Shown: positions 6,111 to 11,369 of the stretch, one piece after another
Layout: every line of letters begins with the position of its first letter
Position numbering within the stretch: position 1 is the stretch's first letter
Source of the DNA: an uncultured Deinococcales bacterium
GTDB lineage: Bacteria > Deinococcota > Deinococci > Deinococcales > Trueperaceae
DNA: 11,369 nt
Assembly (NCBI GenBank): GCA_937934635.1
Contig: CALGZD010000045.1
Coordinates: 1-11,369, forward strand
Direction of reading: 5' to 3'
Program-made: the position numbers and the translations under genes
Notes under the pieces: model-generated
What the model was told of the DNA's origin: nothing
Database searches by the model: none
What the model saw: only the letters and a program-made list of their open reading frames with translations

Positions 6111-7247
6111 TTAAGCCCTAGCAGATGCAATCTCCGCACCTTCAGCCATTGCACCCAACTTCGCCCAACAGATGCTTGGATGAATCGCACCAAAGCCAGC
6201 AAAGGTACCAAAGCCACAATCCGAACCAGCCATCACCCTATCTACACCTACGATATTTGTAAATCGTTCAAGTCGCTGAGCAACAAGTTCAGGGTGCTCA
6301 ACAAAATTAGCAGTCGTATCGACAACACCAGGTACTAAGACTTTATTTTCTGGTATTTGGTCCTTATGTTCAGCCCAAACTTTCCACTCATGTGCATGTC
6401 GAGCATTTGCTGCTTCAAATAAAACAGCTTGCGGTTTAGCTTTCATAACCACATCAAAGATTTTTTCAAAAGGAATATCATGCGTATGTGGACCTTCGTA
6501 GTTGCCCCAGCAAACATGCATCCGCAAGTTTTCAGCAGGTACATTCTCTAAGGCATAATTTAATGCTTCCACTTGCATTTCAGCATTCTTTACAAAGGTA
6601 GCGTCATCTACATCACGAAATTTAATGTGTCTACCCATGGCTAAATCAGGGCAATCAATCTGTAGCTGAATGCCCGCCTCATTAATCATCTCGTACTCTG
6701 TTTTCATTGCTTCTGCTAGCGCTTGAAGATAGCTTTCATGGCTGTCGTAGTATTCATTTGGCTGAAACACAGCAACCACACCTGGTGACGCTGCATTCAT
6801 AAAAGCTGCTCCTGCTCCTGAAACATCCATTGCAGCTTTCAGATTGACCAAATCTTTTTCTAAGCCACTTAAATCTTTAACTTTTATTTCGCCTCGGCAA
6901 ATCGGACGGTTATATTTTGGTGTACCGCCTTGGGCAGCAAGTTTGTCTCTGAACTCTGGAAATTCATCTAAATCTTTTGGTGTAGCTCTTGGTGCTTCAC
7001 CAATTTCAAAACCAGTCAGTCTGTGGCGAATATAGGTAGCGTAGCTAATTTTGCTCATCTCACCATCGCTAACTACATCAACACCTGCATCAACTTGTTT
7101 TTGCACAATGTCTTTGACTGCAGCTGTCATAACAGCATCAAAAGCATCTAGGGTATCGAGTTCACCTTTATCCTGGGCAAAGAGCATATCTACAACGTCT
7201 TGTGAACGTGGCATACTGCCAACATGGGTAGTCTTTATTCGACTCAT
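6111..7247 (-). CDS. MetE C-terminal-domain-like zinc thiol-transferase
   Basis: A 378-residue protein of the cobalamin-independent methionine synthase (Meth_synt_2) superfamily. It corresponds to the C-terminal catalytic barrel only, about half the length of true MetE. It starts THVGSMPRS, a family hallmark, and retains all four Zn ligands expected from MetE: His244 and Cys246 (HVCWGNY), Glu278 (LFEAANARH) and Cys344 (GSDCGFGTFAG). The family activates a thiolate on zinc for alkyl transfer. Length and architecture resemble epoxyalkane:coenzyme M transferase and uncharacterised catabolic relatives, so it probably makes or breaks a C-S bond, or transfers a methyl group, on the pathway substrate. 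Its start codon overlaps the cupin stop as ATGA (7244-7247), indicating translational coupling. A bona fide methionine synthase is unlikely because the N-terminal domain is missing and the context is catabolic. Confidence 0.85.
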   Translation of the reverse strand: MSRIKTTHVGSMPRSQDVVDMLFAQDKGELDTLDAFDAVMTAAVKDIVQKQVDAGVDVVSDGEMSKISYATYIRHRLTGFEIGEAPRATPKDLDEFPEFRDKLAAQGGTPKYNRPICRGEIKVKDLSGLEKDLVNLKAAMDVSGAGAAFMNAASPGVVAVFQPNEYYDSHESYLQALAEAMKTEYEMINEAGIQLQIDCPDLAMGRHIKFRDVDDATFVKNAEMQVEALNYALENVPAENLRMHVCWGNYEGPHTHDIPFEKIFDVVMKAKPQAVLFEAANARHAHEWKVWAEHKDQIPENKVLVPGVVDTTANFVEHPELVAQRLERFTNIVGVDRVMAGSDCGFGTFAGFGAIHPSICWAKLGAMAEGAEIASARA

Positions 7248-7906
7248 TTCAACTCAACTCCATCCTTTGCACCAAGTTTATCTAGCATATCTTTCTCAAG
7301 CTCAGCATAATTATCAGGTTTCATCATTTTCCCTGTTTCATCTGCATGAAAGCCTGCTTTCTCTGCTGCTTTAGTAACATACGGTGACCAATATGGATCT
7401 TTACCTGTAAATACCTTATGTTCCTCAAGAATACCAATAGCTAAGGCTTCACCTTCTTGACCTTCAGCAACTTCAAAGCCACGCCAGACATTTGGCGGAA
7501 AAGAGATCAAATCCCACTTTTCTAAAAAGATTTCACCTTCTACAGTTTCCGCATCTGGTCCATAGTAAAAACGCCATTTATGGTCAGTCAGAGGCATAAA
7601 CGCTTCTATGTAATCATGTCTGTGATAGGCAGGACCATTGCCTGCGGTACAGGTGAACATACCCACTTGAAAACCGTGAGGGGCTGTAATTGATGGTGAA
7701 AAGCTTGGATTTTCACTCGCAGTATCACCAATGACTGCATAGTTTAGTCGTTCATGACCCTTTAGGATTGAATCAATAAACATAAGGCTTACGGGTCGCT
7801 CACGTAACTCGCCAAAACGACTCACCATATTTTCCATAATGCCTTCTCCTGTAGATGTTTCAGAAGAAAAGGCTGGTTTTTGCTCTCTAGGATCAATATC
7901 AGACAT
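7244..7906 (-). CDS. Cupin-domain protein, first gene of the operon
   Basis: A 220-residue protein with one cupin barrel at about residues 75-165. The first metal motif is present: His95, His97 and Glu101 in YHRHDYIEAF. In the second motif, PPNVWRGFE, the usual metal-binding histidine position is occupied by Arg142, so any metal would have only three protein ligands. An N-terminal extension of about 70 residues and a lysine-rich C-terminal tail flank the barrel. Cupins of this size act as dioxygenases, isomerases, lyases or sugar/ligand binders; function is not assignable. A good Shine-Dalgarno (aggagt, 7915-7920) sets the start. It is the promoter-proximal gene, divergent from the LacI-family regulator, and overlaps the MetE-like gene by four bases, so the two products probably work on the same or consecutive steps. 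Confidence 0.82.
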   Translation of the reverse strand: MSDIDPREQKPAFSSETSTGEGIMENMVSRFGELRERPVSLMFIDSILKGHERLNYAVIGDTASENPSFSPSITAPHGFQVGMFTCTAGNGPAYHRHDYIEAFMPLTDHKWRFYYGPDAETVEGEIFLEKWDLISFPPNVWRGFEVAEGQEGEALAIGILEEHKVFTGKDPYWSPYVTKAAEKAGFHADETGKMMKPDNYAELEKDMLDKLGAKDGVELK

Positions 7907-7926
7907 TAGTTTGGACTCCTATTCCT

Positions 7927-7966
7927 ACTTAGATATGGGTAATTTAAATTTATGATTAGTCTAAGT
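7927..7966. promoter_or_regulatory. Inverted repeat in the divergent promoter region, possible operator
   Basis: Perfect 7-bp arms acttaga (7927-7933) and tctaagt (7960-7966) are 33 bp apart centre to centre, about three helical turns. A 10-bp palindrome aatttaaatt (7941-7950) sits between them. The right arm touches the predicted -10 box of the operon promoter and the whole structure covers its expected start point. Binding there would repress transcription. The spacing is wider than a usual LacI-family operator and there is no central CG, so the assignment is tentative. Confidence 0.35.
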
Positions 7967-7993
7967 TATATCAGACGATGAATACCTATGCAA
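7965..7993 (-). promoter_or_regulatory. Predicted sigma70 promoter of the cupin operon
   Basis: On the minus strand, a -35 box ttgcat (7988-7993, three of six consensus bases) and a -10 box tataac (7965-7970, five of six) are separated by exactly 17 bp. TG one base before the -10 makes it an extended -10 promoter, which compensates for a weak -35. Transcription would start near 7958, giving a leader of about 50 nt before the cupin start codon. Confidence 0.55.
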
Positions 7994-8051
7994 CAGCGCA
8001 AACGTCATCAAAGCAATTTCACCTTCAAAATGATGTTAAACTGAACAGTCT

Positions 8052-9077
8052 ATGGGTGAGAAAAAGCATATAAGTTCTGTTGATGTTGCCAAAGCCGCAG
8101 GTGTTTCACAATCAGCGGTCTCAAGAGCTTTTACACCTAAGGGGAAAATCTCAGCTAAAACCAGAGATCACATCTTACAAGTGGCTAGTGAACTAGGTTA
8201 TTCACCCAATGCCTTAGCAAGAAGCCTTGTAAAACAACATGGCGACTTAGTAGCTGTACTAACCTATCGACAAACTAATCCTTTTTATGATGCTGTCTTG
8301 CATCAATTGGCTGAGAGCTTACAACAACATGGAAAGCAAGCGCTTTTTCTGAAAATTGAAGATGAAAGCAATGCACAAGAAAGCTTGTTACTTGCCAAGC
8401 AATACCGAGTACAGGCAGTCATCATGCTATCTATCACCTTAACCTCAACCATCATTGAACAATTTTCTGCTATCGGCATCCCTGTCATTCTTTTCAACCG
8501 TTACCAAAAATCTAGTAGCGCTAATTTTGTCGCTGTTTCCTGCAATAACTTTAAAGGTGGGCAAGATATTGCAGACAGCTTGCTTGCTGCTGGGCATAAA
8601 CGTTTTGCTTATATAGGAGGTAAGCCCAATACGTCCACAAATCAGGATAGACGTGATGGTTTTATCGACAAACTTGGTAAAGCAGGCATAGATCTCAGCT
8701 TTAGCATCGAACGTGAGTATAGTTATGAATGGGGCTGTGAAGCAGTGAGGATGATATACAGCTCGAGCCCACCCCAAAGCTCTCCCGATGCCATCTTTTG
8801 TGCAAACGACACCATCGCACTTGGCGCACTAGACACCTTAAAACTTGAACTAGGAAAAAAAGTTCCAGAAGATGTTTCGGTAGTAGGCTTTGACGATATT
8901 CCCACAGCTAGCTTTAAAGCCTATGACCTTAGTACTGTCCAGCAACCTCTGGAAAAAATGATGGCAGAAACCTTAAACATTTTGGAAGAGCGTCCTTTTG
9001 ACACGCTAGATGGACCAGATATTCGTTTTATTGAGGGTGATTTCATTCAGCGCGGTTCTTCACTAGTTCTTTCTTAA
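8052..9077 (+). CDS. LacI-family transcriptional regulator
   Basis: A 341-residue LacI/GalR-type regulator. The N-terminal helix-turn-helix (about 8-27, SSVDVAKAAGVSQSAVSRAF) is followed by the hinge region YSPNALARSLV (50-60). The remainder is a periplasmic-binding-protein-like effector domain, with the family segments GHKRFAYIGG, DAIFCANDTIALGAL and VSVVGFDDIP. Such proteins usually repress a neighbouring catabolic operon until a sugar or other pathway metabolite binds. It is divergent from the cupin gene with 145 bp between start codons, so it most likely controls that operon and perhaps itself. No Shine-Dalgarno is visible before the ATG, which suggests weak or leaderless translation, consistent with a low-abundance repressor. 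A 14-bp tandem repeat begins in its last codons and runs past the stop. Confidence 0.93.
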   Translation: MGEKKHISSVDVAKAAGVSQSAVSRAFTPKGKISAKTRDHILQVASELGYSPNALARSLVKQHGDLVAVLTYRQTNPFYDAVLHQLAESLQQHGKQALFLKIEDESNAQESLLLAKQYRVQAVIMLSITLTSTIIEQFSAIGIPVILFNRYQKSSSANFVAVSCNNFKGGQDIADSLLAAGHKRFAYIGGKPNTSTNQDRRDGFIDKLGKAGIDLSFSIEREYSYEWGCEAVRMIYSSSPPQSSPDAIFCANDTIALGALDTLKLELGKKVPEDVSVVGFDDIPTASFKAYDLSTVQQPLEKMMAETLNILEERPFDTLDGPDIRFIEGDFIQRGSSLVLS

Positions 9078-9116
9078 CTAGTTCTTCTTAACTAGTTCTT
9101 CTTGTAGTAGTTCTTC
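9062..9116. repeat. Short tandem repeat over the regulator stop codon
   Basis: Units of about 14 bp (actagttcttctta) occur at 9062-9076 (with one extra base), 9077-9090 and 9091-9103, followed by a degraded copy (gtagtagttcttc, 9104-9116). The first unit supplies the last codons and stop of the LacI-family gene. It fills nearly all of the 56-bp space between this gene and the convergent lyase gene. Each unit contains the 8-bp palindrome aactagtt, but I see no proper intrinsic terminator. Confidence 0.65.
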
Positions 9117-9133
9117 AACAACCAAATAAGACT

Positions 9134-10060
9134 TTAAATTGATTTCGGAAAAAACCGTGTTTTACTCCTCAAGGTAGCTTTAGCAACTTTTGAGCCATCA
9201 CTAGCAACCACTTTTCTGATGCCCTCTCCTACTTCAATCAATTTATCTGTATCAATCGCACCATCAAGTTCACAACCATAACCTTGCAACATATACAGCA
9301 AATCTTCAGTTGCTACATTACCTGTCGCACCTTCTGCGTAGGGACAGCCACCCAAACCTGCAACCGAACTATCAAATACCCGAACACCTTTTTCAAGTCC
9401 AAGCAATACATTTAGCAAAGCTTGTCCATAGGTGTCATGCAAATGTAAAGCCAATCTATCACTAGATACTGATGCAGTAATATCATCAAGCAAGTTACCC
9501 ATTCGCTGAACTGTTGCGACACCAATCGTATCTCCAAGCGATAGCTCATAACATCCCATATCAAATAGTGCTTCTACAACTGGCACGACCTTAGCAGAAT
9601 CAACCCATCCTTCGTATGGGCAACCAATAACACACGATACATAGCCTCTTACACGTATTCCCGCCTCAAGCGCCTCTATAACAACAGGACGAATACCTTC
9701 AATGCTTTCTTGAACCGTGCAGTTAATGTTTTTTTCTGAGAAACTATCGCTTGCTGCAACGAATACAGCAATTGTTTTGACGTCTATCGTTTGGGCTCGA
9801 GCCAACCCCCTAGCATTTGGCACAAGCATATGTAACTTTTCAGCATCCAAGCCCAAAGCCACAGCTTTCTGATATACCTCATCACTATTTGCCATCTGAG
9901 GTACCCACTTGGGTGAAACCAAACTACCGACTTCAATATCTTGTAAACCTGCTTCAGCTAAGCCTTGTATCAACGCTACTTTATCATCAACACTTAGATG
10001 TTTAGCCTCGTTTTGCAAACCATCTCTTGGTCCAACTTCAACAATCTTTACTTTAGTCAT
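9134..10060 (-). CDS. Hydroxymethylglutaryl-CoA lyase
   Basis: A 308-residue HMGL-family aldolase-type lyase that splits 3-hydroxy-3-methylglutaryl-CoA into acetoacetate and acetyl-CoA, the last step of leucine and isovalerate breakdown. The TIM-barrel motifs are complete: EVGPRDGLQNE with Arg12/Asp13, Glu43 in IEVGSLVSPKWVPQM, metal-binding His206/His208 in HLHDTYGQ, and the signature loop GLGGCPYAEGATGNVATEDL with Cys239. There is no targeting peptide. Length is normal. It follows ivd by 17 bp on the same strand, so the two are probably cotranscribed. Unlike typical liu operons, no carboxylase or hydratase genes lie between them. A weak agagaa is the only Shine-Dalgarno-like sequence before the start, so translation may rely on coupling to ivd. 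Confidence 0.94.
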   Translation of the reverse strand: MTKVKIVEVGPRDGLQNEAKHLSVDDKVALIQGLAEAGLQDIEVGSLVSPKWVPQMANSDEVYQKAVALGLDAEKLHMLVPNARGLARAQTIDVKTIAVFVAASDSFSEKNINCTVQESIEGIRPVVIEALEAGIRVRGYVSCVIGCPYEGWVDSAKVVPVVEALFDMGCYELSLGDTIGVATVQRMGNLLDDITASVSSDRLALHLHDTYGQALLNVLLGLEKGVRVFDSSVAGLGGCPYAEGATGNVATEDLLYMLQGYGCELDGAIDTDKLIEVGEGIRKVVASDGSKVAKATLRSKTRFFPKSI

Positions 10061-10077
10061 AAGCTTACAGATTCTCT

Positions 10078-11253
10078 TTAAAGATTTTCTTCAAACAGCT
10101 CTCGCCCAATCAACATGCGGCGTATCTCTGTCGTGCCTCCACCAATGTCATAAAGCTTAGCATCTCGCAGCAACCGCCCTGTTGGATACTCATTGATATA
10201 GCCATTACCACCAAGACATTGAATAGCATCTAGTGCTGAAGTCACACCACTTTCCGAAGCAAACAAAAACGCTGCTGCTGCATCTTTTCGAGTCACCGTT
10301 TTTGTATCACAAGCTTTTGCTACTGAGTATAGGTAGGCTCTTGCAGCACTCAAGCGAGTAAACATATCAGCAACTTTGGCTTGCATAATCTGGAATGTTC
10401 CAATTGGCTTACCAAATTGCTCACGTTCATGAACATAAGGAATTACAATATCCATACAAGCTTGCATGATACCAAGTGAACCAGCCGATAAAATCACACG
10501 CTCATAGTCTAAACCGCTCATGAGTACACGAACACCACGGTCAACTTCACCAATCATATTCTCTGCTGGAATAACACAATTATCGAATACCAACTCACCA
10601 GTTGCTGATCCACGCATACCAAGTTTGTCTAATTTTTGAGCACTACTAAAACCAGCAGTTCCTTTTTCAACAATAAAGGTCGTAATACCTTTAGAACCTG
10701 CATCAGGTGTTGTTTTTGCGTAGACAATGACGACATCAGCATCTGGACCATTAGTAATCCACATTTTTGAACCGTTGAGCACATAGGTATCGCCCTGCTT
10801 AATAGCAGTCATTCGCATACCCACAACATCCGAACCAGCACCTGGTTCGCTCATAGCGAGTGCTCCCACGTATTCACCTGAAATAAGTTTAGGTAGGTAT
10901 TTTTTCTTTTGTGCTTCTGAACCATTTAGACTCAGTTGGTTTACACACAGATTAGAATGTGCAACGTAGCTTAAACCTAGTGAACCACTAGCTCGGCTGA
11001 TTTCTTCCATGGCTATAGCATGTGCCATATAGCCCATGTTTGAACCACCGTAGTCTTCTTCTATGGTGATTCCTAATAGACCTAGTTCACCTAGTTTTAG
11101 CCAGATGTCATCGGGGATTCTACCAGCTTCGTCGAAGGATTCTGCTCGGGGCTCGAGCTCCTCCACAGCAAAGCGCCGAACCGTCTCACGTAATAGCTGC
11201 AAAGTATCTTCATCATGGTCATAATTCTGAATTGGCTTTTCTAATGTAACCAT
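10078..11253 (-). CDS. ivd: Isovaleryl-CoA dehydrogenase
   Basis: A 391-residue FAD-dependent acyl-CoA dehydrogenase that oxidises isovaleryl-CoA to 3-methylcrotonyl-CoA, passing electrons to electron-transfer flavoprotein. Family signatures are present: [13 protein letters not shown] (131-143), [10 protein letters not shown] and the C-terminal [13 protein letters not shown]. The subtype is shown by the catalytic base: Glu251 in [11 protein letters not shown] occupies the isovaleryl-specific position, while the position used in medium-chain enzymes is glycine (GGGTTEIRR, 371-379). The start is supported by aggag at 11261-11265, seven bases upstream. It is probably the first gene of a unit with the HMG-CoA lyase gene. 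The upstream regulator usual for such operons (LiuR, MerR family) is not within the 116 bp visible to the right. Alternative names in the literature are liuA and ivd. Confidence 0.94.
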   Translation of the reverse strand: MVTLEKPIQNYDHDEDTLQLLRETVRRFAVEELEPRAESFDEAGRIPDDIWLKLGELGLLGITIEEDYGGSNMGYMAHAIAMEEISRASGSLGLSYVAHSNLCVNQLSLNGSEAQKKKYLPKLISGEYVGALAMSEPGAGSDVVGMRMTAIKQGDTYVLNGSKMWITNGPDADVVIVYAKTTPDAGSKGITTFIVEKGTAGFSSAQKLDKLGMRGSATGELVFDNCVIPAENMIGEVDRGVRVLMSGLDYERVILSAGSLGIMQACMDIVIPYVHEREQFGKPIGTFQIMQAKVADMFTRLSAARAYLYSVAKACDTKTVTRKDAAAAFLFASESGVTSALDAIQCLGGNGYINEYPTGRLLRDAKLYDIGGGTTEIRRMLIGRELFEENL

Positions 11254-11369
11254 TTATTTGCTCCTAAGAAATACAAAAACGTCTTTCATTTAGTTAAGCA
11301 GATAAACGTTAGCGCATCAGAACCTAAACCCAGTGTGTTTAGTAGCAAGGGTACAAAAAAAGAGCATCT

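Noticed and set aside
6111..7247. Methionine synthase metE
   Set aside because: Only the C-terminal barrel is present (378 residues against about 750), and the gene is coupled to a catabolic operon.
11254..11369. LiuR (MerR-family) binding site or promoter upstream of ivd
   Set aside because: Beyond the Shine-Dalgarno I found no convincing -35/-10 pair or MerR-type spaced palindrome in the 116 visible bases.

Overview
The window looks like chromosomal DNA from an AT-rich gammaproteobacterium (roughly 40% GC by eye). The clearest lineage hint is a thioesterase closely resembling Escherichia coli YigI in motifs and length. GalE, isovaleryl-CoA dehydrogenase and HMG-CoA lyase of ordinary proteobacterial type fit this. 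Nothing in the window fixes a genus. There are no rRNA, tRNA, CRISPR, phage or transposase genes.

Layout. Bases 1-46 are the end of a small mobile repeat cut off by the window edge. A leader of about 400 bp follows, with a good sigma70-type promoter, then galE (UDP-glucose 4-epimerase, + strand). A convergent gene on the minus strand (1548-2531) encodes an aminoglycoside-phosphotransferase-fold small-molecule kinase. Between this kinase and the next gene lies a complete 191-bp non-coding element (2582-2772) with terminal inverted repeats and a perfect 9-bp target duplication, i.e. a MITE. Its end is the same sequence as bases 1-46, in inverted orientation.

The core is a six-gene minus-strand operon, read from 7906 down to 2782: a cupin, a stand-alone MetE C-terminal-domain-like Zn protein (ATGA overlap with the cupin), an alpha/beta hydrolase, a histidinol-dehydrogenase-family enzyme of the sulfopropanediol-dehydrogenase (HpsN) type, a short-chain dehydrogenase and a YigI-type thioesterase. 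A LacI-family regulator (8052-9077) is divergent from the cupin across 145 bp. That gap holds a good extended -10 promoter for the operon and an inverted repeat over its expected start site. The layout is typical of an inducible catabolic cluster, but I recognise no described pathway with this enzyme set and the substrate is unknown. Removing the MITE and one target copy would leave the kinase only 50 bp behind the thioesterase gene, so it may originally have been the operon's seventh gene.

Bases 9134-11253 carry ivd and an HMG-CoA lyase gene, the first and last steps of leucine/isovalerate breakdown to acetoacetate. The usual methylcrotonyl-CoA carboxylase and methylglutaconyl-CoA hydratase genes are not between them. 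This pair is convergent with the regulator gene and is probably a separate unit.
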